A DNA stretch of 64,000 nt from Oscillospiraceae bacterium (GCA_025757685.1 CP107220.1:149501-213500); one strand, 5' to 3'. Counted from the first letter of the stretch, positions 52,668 to 61,068 are shown. Made by a program: numbers and translations. Notes: generated from the sequence alone by a model not told the origin.

Positions 52668-52692
52668 CTGCCGGCGGGCAACTGCCGGCAGC
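52668..52692 (+). repeat. Hairpin between the repeat protein and the 34-residue peptide gene
   Basis: CTGCCGGC / GCCGGCAG with an 8-nt loop and no T run, so not a terminator; it may allow processing or protect the mRNA. Confidence 0.6.
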
Positions 52693-52728
52693 GATATAAG
52701 GCAATTTAGGAATAGGAGGAATGTCTTC

Positions 52729-52833
52729 ATGAAAGAAGCTTATTCTAAGCCTGTTGTCGACGTCAAGGAATTTCAGCAGATCGATGTGATGACCGCAAGC
52801 GGTCCTGAAATTATTGGTGGCGAAGACGACTAA
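52729..52833 (+). CDS. 34-residue acidic peptide at the end of the secreted-protein operon
   Basis: A short frame with an excellent site (AGGAGG, 6-7 nt before ATG) and a strong terminator 34 bases after the stop. The peptide starts MKEAYSKPVVDVKEFQQIDV, followed by MTASGPEIIGGEDD. Its pattern (Y-x-K-P-x-V-x-V-x-x-F, then D-V-x-T-x-S, then a Gly/acidic end) recalls short peptides of unknown role that are common in Clostridia and sometimes considered precursor-like. No Cys, so no lanthipeptide core. No modifying enzyme or exporter lies next to it. Function unknown. Confidence 0.7.
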   Translation: MKEAYSKPVVDVKEFQQIDVMTASGPEIIGGEDD

Positions 52834-52866
52834 TTGCAATTAGTAAAATAATTGCTCGAGCGAAAA

Positions 52867-52903
52867 GAGCCGAGGGAGCAATCCCTCGGCTCGATTTTTT
52901 TTG
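52867..52903 (+). terminator. Terminator of the secreted-protein operon
   Basis: GAGCCGAGGG / CCCTCGGCTC stem with a 6-nt loop, then GATTTTTTTT. Confidence 0.92.
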
Positions 52904-52949
52904 CTTTATCGGTGCGGCCGGTTGGGTGCACCGGGTCGGTATTGTACGG

Positions 52950-52978
52950 ATCGGCGGGATGACCGTCGGCTTTTTTTG
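52950..52978 (+). terminator. Second terminator-like hairpin
   Basis: CGGCGG / CCGTCG imperfect stem followed by seven T. It may back up the main terminator 50 bp upstream. Confidence 0.5.
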
Positions 52979-53009
52979 TTTTTCTATGGCAATGGAGCGG
53001 CACTTATGG

Positions 53010-53015
53010 TACAAT
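53010..53015 (+). promoter_or_regulatory. Candidate -10 box for the gene at 53048
   Basis: TACAAT; 17 bp upstream only a poor -35 (TGGCAA) is present. Confidence 0.45.
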
Positions 53016-53047
53016 GAAAGCAGACGAAACGAATTGGAGGCGGCGGT

Positions 53048-54910
53048 ATGAAAAAAATGACAAAGCGCTTGGCGTGCCTGGTGCTGGTGTTGGTAATGGC
53101 CTGCTGTGCCCTGCCGGGGGTCACTTACGGTGCCACCACCTCGGTAAATCTGAACCAGAACTACCTGTTCCGTACCCGGACGAATGCCTTTTCCTTTGGC
53201 GCTGGTGAGACGGCAAACCTGACCTTTACGCCCCAGTACACGGCGGAATACACCTTAAAGCTGTACGGCCATGTGACAGGCGGGCGGAATATCCGTGCCA
53301 GCCTGACGGATCCGGACGGCACGGTCACGGACTTTGAATACCCTAACCGTACCGGCTCTACCGTTAAGGATTATAGCCATCCGTACCTGACCGCTACCTT
53401 GGAGCAGGGCAAAACCTATACCTACTCGGTTTGGGGCTGGACGGCAAACAGTACCGGCGCAACGGTAGACGTGGACTTTACCAGCGGCGAAAGCGGCACC
53501 CTTTCCAAGGAGGTAGGGCTGCGGCTGTATCTGGACCAAACGGAATTTACTGCCTACAGCCAACAGGCGGTGCTGAATGCAATGAAGCTGCTGATTGTGG
53601 ATCGCACCGGCGCCCACTTGGAATGGAAGTATAAGGATGCGATGGGTAGCCTGTTGGTAGGCGGCGCCGATGTGATCGTGGATCTGTCCGCTTGCGGTGC
53701 TTGCGGTAAGAACACGGTGCAGGTGCACTATATGGGCTACACCGCCACGGCGGATTTTAATTTGGCCCACGACTATTCTGTGCTGCTGGAGCGGGTGGCG
53801 GCTACGCCCACTGCCCGCGGTTATGACCTACTGGGATGCAGCCGGTGCAGCGCTACCACACGGGCGAATTTTGTAGATTACGACGGCTTTTGCATTGCTA
53901 CCCCCGGCGCGGATATGGGCGCGCTGCTGTTTAACGATACGGACGTGACCGCCGGCGGCCGGATTTATGTAGATCGGGGCAAGGACTGCACGCTGCTGGC
54001 TCTGCCCAATAGCGGCTGCCGTTTTGCCGGTTGGCAGCAGGGGAATAAGATTCTGTCCGGCGATGCCAGTTATACCTTTACCCCGGTGGCCAGCGCCACC
54101 TACACGCCGCTGTTTTTGGACGACAGCGACCGGCTGACTTTTTTGTTTATTGACCCGTTTTCCAATGTGCTGTCTTATCAACAGGTGGACAGTGCTGCGG
54201 ATGTAAAGATCCCCACGCCGCCTACCTACACCGGCTATACTTTTGTCGGCTGGTCCTACACGCCGACGCAGATCCACAGCTCCACCGGCTCCCTGACCGT
54301 GCAGGCACTGTACCGCGCCGGTGGAGCCAAGCAGCTGACCATCACCGCCCCCGGCTGCACCTTGCAGTGCGGCAGCCAAACTGCCCGGGACAGTCTGACT
54401 GTTGCCTATGGGGCGCGGGTTGCTGTGTCTGCGGCAGATGCCAAGGGCTTTTCAGCCGATGGGCGGGTGCTGGGTTATGGCAGCCGGTATAGCTTCTATG
54501 CGGTTGCCGATTTGGCGCTGGAGAAGCGCACCGATGATCTGACGCCGGTGCCCTCTGTGTCGCTGCTGTCCGCCCAGTTGCAGTCGGATACCGGGCGGGT
54601 GATGTTTGCCGCCACCCGGTCCATGGCCGGGGAGGGGAACCGACTGGTGACCTCCGGCTTCCTGTATGGCAAAAATTTGGCAGACGATGACCTGGTGCTG
54701 GAGATGGCCGGTAAGCCGGGCACCGGTACGGACGCCGGCACGGTGCGCTGCGCTCAAAACCGCTCTACGGAGCCGGAAGGTCAGTTTGTGCTGTACTACG
54801 GCATTTCCGCCCATGTGGGCACTGCCGCCGCGCGGGCGTACCTGACTTATGCAGACGCAGACGGCGCCCTGCACACGGTGTATTCCGCCGTGCTGCGCTA
54901 TACCTATTGA
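53048..54910 (+). CDS. Secreted repeat protein (620 residues) sharing modules with its neighbours
   Basis: GGAGG 8 nt before ATG. Signal peptide 1-28 (LACLVLVLVMACCALPG). Residues 30-240 are an N-terminal module shared with the next gene (LTFTPQYTAEYTLKLYG, YLTATLEQGKTYTYSVWGW). Residues about 285-358 and 361-428 repeat the Flg_new_2-like and InlB_B-like domains of the 1031-residue protein (PTYTGYTFVGWSY), and 431-620 match that protein's C-terminal module (SGFLYGKNLADDDLVL ... YGISAHVGTAAARAYLTY). It is a mosaic of the two neighbours. Function unknown; probably extracellular. Confidence 0.78.
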   Translation: MKKMTKRLACLVLVLVMACCALPGVTYGATTSVNLNQNYLFRTRTNAFSFGAGETANLTFTPQYTAEYTLKLYGHVTGGRNIRASLTDPDGTVTDFEYPNRTGSTVKDYSHPYLTATLEQGKTYTYSVWGWTANSTGATVDVDFTSGESGTLSKEVGLRLYLDQTEFTAYSQQAVLNAMKLLIVDRTGAHLEWKYKDAMGSLLVGGADVIVDLSACGACGKNTVQVHYMGYTATADFNLAHDYSVLLERVAATPTARGYDLLGCSRCSATTRANFVDYDGFCIATPGADMGALLFNDTDVTAGGRIYVDRGKDCTLLALPNSGCRFAGWQQGNKILSGDASYTFTPVASATYTPLFLDDSDRLTFLFIDPFSNVLSYQQVDSAADVKIPTPPTYTGYTFVGWSYTPTQIHSSTGSLTVQALYRAGGAKQLTITAPGCTLQCGSQTARDSLTVAYGARVAVSAADAKGFSADGRVLGYGSRYSFYAVADLALEKRTDDLTPVPSVSLLSAQLQSDTGRVMFAATRSMAGEGNRLVTSGFLYGKNLADDDLVLEMAGKPGTGTDAGTVRCAQNRSTEPEGQFVLYYGISAHVGTAAARAYLTYADADGALHTVYSAVLRYTY

Positions 54911-54923
54911 CAGACCTTTCCTG

Positions 54924-54952
54924 TTTACAATCTGCCCGGCCTGTGCTACAAT
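54924..54952 (+). promoter_or_regulatory. Promoter of the gene at 54976
   Basis: TTTACA (54924-54929), 17 bp, TACAAT (54947-54952). Confidence 0.7.
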
Positions 54953-54975
54953 AAGGGCAGCAAAGGAGTGCGATT

Positions 54976-56484
54976 ATGAAAAAAACTATACGCCTGGGCA
55001 GTTTTCTGCTGGCGTTTCTACTGCTGGTGTGCACCCTGCCGGTGACGGCGTGGGCAGCGTCAACATCATATGATTTAAGCCGTGCCTTGTTTCGTTCTGC
55101 TGAGACCCAAAAAAATGTAGTTTCCTATGCAAAAGGCGAAAAGGCCACGCTGACCTTTACCCCTCAGTACACGGCGGAGTATACTCTGAGCTTTTTTGTA
55201 CACAATCCGAAGGGCGAAAGCGGACGCAATGCGCACGCAAGTTTGACTTTCCCGGGCGGAAAGGTGCAGGAAGGGGAGTATCCATACCGTCCCAACGCCA
55301 AGGATTATAGCAGACCTTATATAACCGCCACCTTGGAAAAGGGCAAAACATATACCTACCATGTTTGGGGCTGGTCGCCTTTCAGTGAGGGTTCCGATGT
55401 AGATATTACATTTATCAGTGGTGCAAGCGGCGCGCTGACGGAGGAGCTGGGGCTGCGTGCTTACTTGCCGGACAAGACGTTTTACAGCTACGATCCCCAG
55501 GCGGTGCTCAATGAATTGAAACTGCTGGTGGGATTTAAGAACGCTACCCAGCCCTTGGAATGGTGTTATAAAAATGCCGGCGGTGTGCTGAGCATTAACG
55601 GCGTCGATGTGATCGTGGATATGTCCGGCTGCGGCGCCGAGGGTATGAATACCATGGCGGTGTACTACCAAGGCTATCGAGCCGAGGCGAAATTTAAAAT
55701 CCGCAGTCACGAGCATAATTACGAGGCGGGGGATTCGGTACTGCCCACCTGCACCACCGCGGGCTACACGCCTTACTTCTGCACCATTTGTGCAGATGAG
55801 GTGCACCGGGATATTGTACCGGCGCTGGGTCATAATTACAAAGAAAAAAGCCGTGCCTTGACCAAGGCCACGACTTCTAAGGACGGCAAGCGGACAGCAA
55901 CTTATGCTTGTACCCATACCGGCTGCAAGGCCACATACACCAAGACCTTGCAGACATACTATAAAGCCAACAACATCAAGCTGAATAAGACCGCCTACAC
56001 CTATAACGGCAAGGTGCAAAAACCGTCTGTGACCGTGAAAAACAGCAAGGGCAAAGCCCTGAAGAGTACGGATTATAAAATCTACTACCCCAAGGGCATG
56101 AAGAATGTGGGCAAATACACCGTGAAAGTGACCCTCAAGGGCAATTACAGCGGTACAAAGAGCCTGACCTACAATATCAATCCAAAAGGCACCGGCGTAT
56201 CTAAAGTCACCGCTGCCAAGAAAGGCTTTAAGGTCACCTGGAAAAAGCAGGCTACCCAAACCACCGGGTATCAGGTGCAGTATAGTACCAGCAGCAAGTT
56301 TAAGAAAGCCAAGACGGTGACGATCAGCAAGAATAAGACGACTTCTAAGAGTGTCGGTAAGCTGTCCGCCAAGAAGAAGTATTATGTGCGGGTACGCACT
56401 TATAAAACCGTAAAAATCGGTGGCAAGAGCGTAAAGCTCTACTCCGGGTGGAGTAAGGCCAAGAGCGTGACCACCAAGAAGTAA
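54976..56484 (+). CDS. Secreted protein with N-terminal shared module, Ig-like repeat and FN3 domain (502 residues)
   Basis: AAGGAG 7 nt before ATG. Signal peptide 1-28. Residues 32-242 are the module shared with the previous gene (LTFTPQYTAEYTLSFFVHN). Residues 245-330 hold a Cys-pair repeat (LPTCTTAGYTPYFCTICADE ... ALGHNY). Residues about 335-405 are an Ig-like repeat typical of clostridial surface proteins (NKTAYTYNGKVQKPSVTVK), and 408-502 a Lys-rich fibronectin type III domain (VTWKKQATQTTGYQVQYSTS). The C terminus is very basic and could bind wall polymers. No sortase site. Function unknown. Confidence 0.78.
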   Translation: MKKTIRLGSFLLAFLLLVCTLPVTAWAASTSYDLSRALFRSAETQKNVVSYAKGEKATLTFTPQYTAEYTLSFFVHNPKGESGRNAHASLTFPGGKVQEGEYPYRPNAKDYSRPYITATLEKGKTYTYHVWGWSPFSEGSDVDITFISGASGALTEELGLRAYLPDKTFYSYDPQAVLNELKLLVGFKNATQPLEWCYKNAGGVLSINGVDVIVDMSGCGAEGMNTMAVYYQGYRAEAKFKIRSHEHNYEAGDSVLPTCTTAGYTPYFCTICADEVHRDIVPALGHNYKEKSRALTKATTSKDGKRTATYACTHTGCKATYTKTLQTYYKANNIKLNKTAYTYNGKVQKPSVTVKNSKGKALKSTDYKIYYPKGMKNVGKYTVKVTLKGNYSGTKSLTYNINPKGTGVSKVTAAKKGFKVTWKKQATQTTGYQVQYSTSSKFKKAKTVTISKNKTTSKSVGKLSAKKKYYVRVRTYKTVKIGGKSVKLYSGWSKAKSVTTKK

Positions 56485-56520
56485 TATATTCTCGTAATTG
56501 CCGCCCGCCAATCCCTCCGT

Positions 56521-56626
56521 CAACGCCTTGCGGCGTTGCCACCACCTAACCGGTGCCCGTCCCCTCTGTCGCATTTTTGCGACTGAGGGGATAAAAGCGG
56601 GCAGATACGATCCGCCCCTACCGGTT
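56521..56626. repeat. Palindromic intergenic repeat, MITE-like
   Basis: A 79-bp element (56548-56626) bounded by AACCGGT / ACCGGTT contains a 12-bp hairpin CCCCTCTGTCGC / GCGACTGAGGGG (56561-56590) and a GGGCAGATACGATCCGCCCC segment. A separate hairpin CAACGCC-TTGC-GGCGTTG precedes it at 56521-56538. The core recurs, in the other orientation, near 60896. Confidence 0.6.
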
Positions 56627-56651
56627 CAATCGCATTTTCATAAAATAAACA

Positions 56652-56688
56652 AGCCCCCGCATTCGTTACGAATGCGGGGGCTGTTTTT
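56652..56688. terminator. Terminator between the FN3 protein and the small membrane protein
   Basis: A perfect 14-bp stem AGCCCCCGCATTCG / CGAATGCGGGGGCT with a 3-nt loop, then GTTTTT. Confidence 0.9.
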
Positions 56689-56694
56689 GATGTA

Positions 56695-57261
56695 TTATTT
56701 GGTCTGGCCATAGCGGTGGGCGTAATCCTCAATGCGGGCGAAAAGTTCGTGGGCAAAGGCCTCCTGATTTTCTACGGAAACACAGATTTGCTTGCCGTTT
56801 AGCAGGCGGATCTCCGTATAATACTGATAATCGCCAAAGTCCACCAGCATACTCCACTTTTGCCGCATCCCCTGGCTGCGCAAGTTTAGGCGGCTGTTGT
56901 ACACACTGGCAATATCCTTGTACATGATGGACACGGTGGGGCGGAATCGCTTTGTAAACAGAGAGTGCATAGTGATCTCTAAATGATCCTTATACAGTGT
57001 GATACCCTTAAAGCCGGTGGCGTATTTGATGGATAACACAAGGCCGATAACACCGCAGACAAACAAAACCCATAGCAGTGGCTCAAAGGATATGTATTTA
57101 TCCAAATCCGCCATAAACATAATGCTGATTATGATGTGGAGAAACAAAAAAGGCGTGATAAAATTAGCTACCACATAAGAGCAATGCTGATACCCGGCAG
57201 CGGCTTTGTTGGCGTACCGGAAAGCATAGAATGATGGGATCGGGAATTGACTTTCTTCCAT
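56695..57261 (-). CDS. Two-span membrane protein with PH-like C-terminal domain, unknown
   Basis: A 188-residue protein. Two hydrophobic segments near 30-50 and 61-82 are followed by about 100 cytoplasmic residues with beta-rich sequence of bacterial PH (bPH) style (GFKGITLYKDHLEITMH ... IMYKDIASVYNSR). No enzymatic motif. It starts 16 bases after the metallophosphoesterase gene, so the two are probably co-transcribed. The ribosome site is weak. Confidence 0.65.
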   Translation of the reverse strand: MEESQFPIPSFYAFRYANKAAAGYQHCSYVVANFITPFLFLHIIISIMFMADLDKYISFEPLLWVLFVCGVIGLVLSIKYATGFKGITLYKDHLEITMHSLFTKRFRPTVSIMYKDIASVYNSRLNLRSQGMRQKWSMLVDFGDYQYYTEIRLLNGKQICVSVENQEAFAHELFARIEDYAHRYGQTK

Positions 57262-57277
57262 TTCTTTTTCTCAAAGG

Positions 57278-57952
57278 TTAAATCTCGATGAATTCGTTAA
57301 ACACGGCGGTCATTTTTTTGCTGACCTCCAGGTCGGTGTGCAGGCTGCCAAAGTACCAGTGCATATACTCCACCTGCTTCATCAGCTCTTGCAAGTAGGT
57401 GTTCAGCGGGGTAATGTGCACGCCCTTGTTGGTGTGCAGCTTTAAGAAGTCCTTGGCAATGGCCGGCGCCTCATAGGTGAGCACATAGTTGACGGCGTAC
57501 TTATACTCTCGCAGATTGTCTTGGCCGTTTTTCAGGTCCTCGGCGGTGGGCAGCTCCGCTTTCCACCAGCTGACCCCGTCCTCTCGCATATCCTTGTCCT
57601 CGCTTTCGCCGCCGCCCATCACAAAGAAGGTCTTGTTCTCAAACATAAACATTTCGCCCCGCATTAGGTGGTAAATGTTGTCGGCGATCTTGTGGGTGTT
57701 GCCGCCTTTCCAGCGGTAGGGGGTATAGCTGTCCAGCATATCAAAATTCTCATGCGCGCCGTCTAAAAAGCAGATGGTGTACTTGCGCTTTTTCAGCCAC
57801 TCCAGGTTGCGCTTTTCCTTGGGGTCGTTGGGGTTCCAAAGAAAGCCAAAGTCGCCGCAGACGATGACAATATCTTTCTCTCCCAGGCGCTTGAGTTTAG
57901 GGTCTTTGAAGTGGGACAGATCCCCGTGGGTGTCCCCGGTAATGTAAATCAT
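57278..57952 (-). CDS. Metallophosphoesterase (calcineurin-like)
   Basis: A 224-residue cytoplasmic phosphoesterase: motif I ITGDTHGD near 4-11, motif II VIVCGDFG, motif III GAHENFD (replacing the common GNHE with GAHE), and the late ADNIYHLMRGEMFMFENKT and FVMGGGESEDKD stretches. The active site binds two metals; GAHE keeps the His but loses the usual Asn, which is seen in a clostridial subgroup. ATG at 57952 preferred (GGAG 7 nt upstream) over the longer frame to 57988. Substrate unknown. Confidence 0.85.
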   Translation of the reverse strand: MIYITGDTHGDLSHFKDPKLKRLGEKDIVIVCGDFGFLWNPNDPKEKRNLEWLKKRKYTICFLDGAHENFDMLDSYTPYRWKGGNTHKIADNIYHLMRGEMFMFENKTFFVMGGGESEDKDMREDGVSWWKAELPTAEDLKNGQDNLREYKYAVNYVLTYEAPAIAKDFLKLHTNKGVHITPLNTYLQELMKQVEYMHWYFGSLHTDLEVSKKMTAVFNEFIEI

Positions 57953-58064
57953 AATTCGCTCCGAAAAATTCAAAAAGTTTTTACGCATTTGGGCTTTTCA
58001 ATTCGGCCCAAAGATGATAGACTAAGTATTATAATATCTTTAATTGGTTCAGGTGTCAAGTTCC

Positions 58065-59462
58065 ATGAAAAAAACTGTCTCTTTCTTTTTATCTTTCGTT
58101 TTGCTGCTGTCCGCCGTGTTCTGCGTGCCAGGCTTTTCTGCCTCTGCCGCAGTGTATAAGCCGGACCGTAAGCTGTATTCCCAGGCCTATATGCTCCTTA
58201 GCCTGGATGATCCGTCCTTCCCTGTGGTGGCGGAGAAAAATCAGGACAAGCGGATGTATCCGGCTTCCCTGACCAAGATCGTCACCACCATGGTGGTGCT
58301 GAATAAAGTGAAGAACCTGAGCCAAAAGACCAAGGTGAGCCAAAGTGCCTACGACGCTGTGCTGGGCACCGGAGCACAGACGGCCGGGCTGAAAGTGGGG
58401 GAGAGCCTGACCATTGAACAGCTGCTATATCTTACTATGGTCCATTCAGCATGTGACGCCTGCCATGTGCTGGCGGAGTTTGTTTCCGGTTCTACGGACG
58501 CCTTTGTGGCGGAGATGAACAGCTGGGTTCAGTCCCTGGGGTGCAAGAATACCCATTTTGTGAACCCGGACGGCCTCCACGACCCCAACCACTATTCCAC
58601 CGCTGCCGATCTGGCGAAGATTACCTTAAAGGCGCTGCAAAACGACACCTTTGAGAGAATCAGCACCACCGTGCAGTACAAGTACAAGAATACCACCTTT
58701 ACCCACACCAACTTAATGCTGCAAAGCGGCTATGTGTCTTACTATTACGAGTACGCCAGCGGCATTAAGACCGGCTCCACCGAGGAGGCGGGCTACTGCG
58801 TGATCACTAAGGCATCCAAGGACGGCTACAACTATTTGGCTGTGGTGCTTGGCGCACCGGTGATCGACTATAACAGCGACGGCTATGTGGAGAAATGCTC
58901 GTTTATTGACGCCGCGTCCTTGTTTGACTGGGCCTTTGACTCGCTGAAATATACCACCCTGGTCAGCGCAAATGATGTGATCGACGAAGTGCCGGTAGAG
59001 AATGGCAAGGACGCGGACGCAGTGCAGCTGATGGCAGCGAAAGATGTAAACACCATCGTGCCCGCCGGGCTGGACAAATCCGCCGTGATCATTCGGGCGG
59101 TGGATAAGCCGGAGAGCGTGCAGGCCCCGGTGGAAAAAGGACAGAAGATCTGCAAGGCGGAGATCGTCTACGCAGACCAGGTGGTGGCAACGGTGCAGCT
59201 GGTGGCTGCCAATCGGGTGGAGCTGTCCACATTCTTAAAAATTCTCAACGCCGTTAAAGCGTTTTTCTCCTTGACGGTGGTACGGATTGTACTGGGCGCT
59301 GCCGTGCTGTTTGTGCTGGTGTATCTGTACCTGTTTATCCGTAACGCCCGGCTGAAGAAAAAGCGCCGGGCAGAGAAAATGCGCCAGTACGAGGAAATGC
59401 AGACCTCCGGCTCCGCAGACCGCAACGATCCGCCGGATCTGCCGCCCCCGGTGCATAGATAA
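58065..59462 (+). CDS. D-Ala-D-Ala carboxypeptidase-family serine hydrolase (PBP5/DacF type)
   Basis: A 465-residue membrane protein. Signal peptide 1-29, then the S11 fold: catalytic Ser68 and Lys71 in ASLTK, and KTG in GIKTGSTEEAGY. The second motif, normally S-x-N, reads Ser128-Ala-Cys130 (HSACDAC), so the Asn is replaced. Residues 290-400 are the beta-rich C-terminal domain. A membrane helix near 400-425 and a basic tail follow, which anchors it by its C terminus. It trims the terminal D-Ala of peptidoglycan stem peptides if active. The ATG at 58065 has an AGGTG site; an in-frame start 21 bases upstream is less likely. Confidence 0.87.
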   Translation: MKKTVSFFLSFVLLLSAVFCVPGFSASAAVYKPDRKLYSQAYMLLSLDDPSFPVVAEKNQDKRMYPASLTKIVTTMVVLNKVKNLSQKTKVSQSAYDAVLGTGAQTAGLKVGESLTIEQLLYLTMVHSACDACHVLAEFVSGSTDAFVAEMNSWVQSLGCKNTHFVNPDGLHDPNHYSTAADLAKITLKALQNDTFERISTTVQYKYKNTTFTHTNLMLQSGYVSYYYEYASGIKTGSTEEAGYCVITKASKDGYNYLAVVLGAPVIDYNSDGYVEKCSFIDAASLFDWAFDSLKYTTLVSANDVIDEVPVENGKDADAVQLMAAKDVNTIVPAGLDKSAVIIRAVDKPESVQAPVEKGQKICKAEIVYADQVVATVQLVAANRVELSTFLKILNAVKAFFSLTVVRIVLGAAVLFVLVYLYLFIRNARLKKKRRAEKMRQYEEMQTSGSADRNDPPDLPPPVHR

Positions 59463-59493
59463 TGAAAAATACGGCGTAGCCATACGCAACATA

Positions 59494-59527
59494 CCCGGCA
59501 CAGTTCCTCACTTGTGCCGGGCTTTTT
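59494..59527 (+). terminator. Terminator after the carboxypeptidase gene
   Basis: CCCGGCACA / TGTGCCGGG stem, 10-nt loop, then CTTTTT. Confidence 0.85.
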
Positions 59528-59543
59528 AGAAAGAGGGATAAAG

Positions 59544-60875
59544 ATGAAAGGAAAACGCAAACGCATTTACCGCCTGGTGGCGGTGTGCCTGGCGCTGCTG
59601 GTGGCTTTTACCGGGCTGCTGACCGTGCAGGCGGCAGGGGTGGCTAAGCCCACCAAGCTCAGCGCCAAGGCCAATGATAATGTATCTATCACCCTGCAAT
59701 GGACGGCAGCTAAGAAAGTCAGCGGCTACCAGGTGTATATCGCCGGGTCCAAAAGCGGCAAATATACCCTGCTGGCCACCACATCTGCGACCAAGTACAC
59801 CCACAGCAACTTGAAAGGCGGCAAGACCTATTATTACAAGGTGCGCGCCTATAAGACGGTGAAGAAAAAGAAGCAGTATTCCGGTTACACGGCGGTGGTG
59901 CAGGCCATGGCGGTGCAGTACGCCGCCCAAAAGAGCCTGCAAAGCCTGAACAGCAAGGTGGACGGTATGATCCGCCGGGTGACGGCACTGGAACAGAGCA
60001 AGACCGTGGGCGATCTGCAACAAACGGTGCTTCGCCAGGAACAGCTGCTGGCCGATCAGCAAAGCGCGCTGGAGACCTTGCAGCAGACCGTTGCCATCCA
60101 GGATGACAGCTTGCAGTCTTTGCAGCAAACGGTGACCGCCCAGTCCCAAAAAATTACAGATCTGGAGCAGCAGGTGCAGGCGCTTTCCGGCGCAAAAGCC
60201 TACTGGCAGGGCAAAAAGTGGGTGGCCTTTGGCGACAGTATCAGCGCCGGCTTTCAGCTGGACGATCCGGACACCCAGCTGTACTCTCGGCTGATCGCCA
60301 AGGATTTAGGCTTGCAGCTGGTCAGCGGCAGCATGCACGCCATGAACAGCATGGGTTATACGGTGACTGCAGGTACCGCAGTCGGCCAGCACAGCATGCC
60401 GGCTTATGTGAATGCAGACAAGAATGAAGATGCGGATTTGGTTACCATTTTTGCCGGCACCAATGATTTCGGTCGTTCGGTGGCTATGCCTTTGGGCACC
60501 ATGGCAGACGACGCCAACACGGAGAGCTTTTACGGCCGGTTAAAGTATACATGCGATTTGCTTAGCGCCAAGTACCCGAATGCGCTGGTGATCCTGGTAA
60601 CTCCGCTGCCCCGCCACGATTGCGCGGATGGTACCAAGGGCACCGTAGAGCCGACCAAAACCTTAGTTGATTATGCAGACGCCATTCGCCAGGTGGCGGC
60701 GCTGTACAGTTTTCCGGTGCTGGATTTGACTCGGGAGAGTGGCATGCAGATGCGCAGCAAAGCGTTTCGCACCGCCTATATGGCAGATAACATTCACCCC
60801 AACGCTGCCGGTCATGCCAAATTTATCGCCCCGTCACTGGAGCGCTTTATCCTCCAGCATACCCCGGTGATGTGA
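59544..60875 (+). CDS. Secreted SGNH/GDSL hydrolase with N-terminal FN3 domain and coiled coil
   Basis: A 443-residue protein. Signal peptide 1-31; fibronectin type III domain about 35-125 (ITLQWTAAKKVSGYQVYIAG); a Gln-rich coiled coil about 130-215 (LQQTV repeats); SGNH hydrolase 222-443 with block I FGDSISAG, Asn in block III (AGTND) and the catalytic Asp-His pair in DNIHPNAAGH. It probably de-esterifies cell-wall or dietary polysaccharide outside the cell. The ATG at 59544 has GAGGGA upstream; a GTG at 59514 lies within the terminator hairpin. Confidence 0.88.
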   Translation: MKGKRKRIYRLVAVCLALLVAFTGLLTVQAAGVAKPTKLSAKANDNVSITLQWTAAKKVSGYQVYIAGSKSGKYTLLATTSATKYTHSNLKGGKTYYYKVRAYKTVKKKKQYSGYTAVVQAMAVQYAAQKSLQSLNSKVDGMIRRVTALEQSKTVGDLQQTVLRQEQLLADQQSALETLQQTVAIQDDSLQSLQQTVTAQSQKITDLEQQVQALSGAKAYWQGKKWVAFGDSISAGFQLDDPDTQLYSRLIAKDLGLQLVSGSMHAMNSMGYTVTAGTAVGQHSMPAYVNADKNEDADLVTIFAGTNDFGRSVAMPLGTMADDANTESFYGRLKYTCDLLSAKYPNALVILVTPLPRHDCADGTKGTVEPTKTLVDYADAIRQVAALYSFPVLDLTRESGMQMRSKAFRTAYMADNIHPNAAGHAKFIAPSLERFILQHTPVM

Positions 60876-60895
60876 GAAAAGGTTGTTTCGTTTTT

Positions 60896-60950
60896 TATCC
60901 CCTCAGTCAGCTGCGCTGACAGCTCCCCTTTATTACATAAAAGGGGAGCC
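60896..60950. repeat. Intergenic palindromic repeat related to that at 56548
   Basis: Hairpin GTCAGC-TGC-GCTGAC and a second stem GCTCCCCTT / AAGGGGAGC. It shares TTTTATCCCCTCAGTC with the reverse strand of the element at 56548-56626. Confidence 0.6.
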
Positions 60951-61020
60951 AAGTTTTACAATTTTGCCTCTCTTGTGTAAACGGTGGCGGGATCGTCCTG
61001 TCCAATAACCCTCAATATAG

Positions 61021-61056
61021 AAAAAAGAGTTCCCCAATCAAAGGGAACTCTTTTCG
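61021..61056 (-). terminator. Terminator of yebC
   Basis: AAAAGAGTTCCC / GGGAACTCTTTT stem with a short loop, lying directly after the minus-strand stop. Confidence 0.85.
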
Positions 61057-61068
61057 TTTTGTTTGGCT

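Noticed and set aside
52729..52833. The short peptide as a lanthipeptide or classic bacteriocin precursor
   Set aside because: There are no Cys residues, the Gly-Gly pair lies near the C terminus rather than at the end of a leader, and no modification or export gene is adjacent.
34340..56484. The region as a prophage or integrated element
   Set aside because: No integrase, transposase, attachment repeats or tRNA gene were found at its borders; the flanks are ordinary chromosomal genes.
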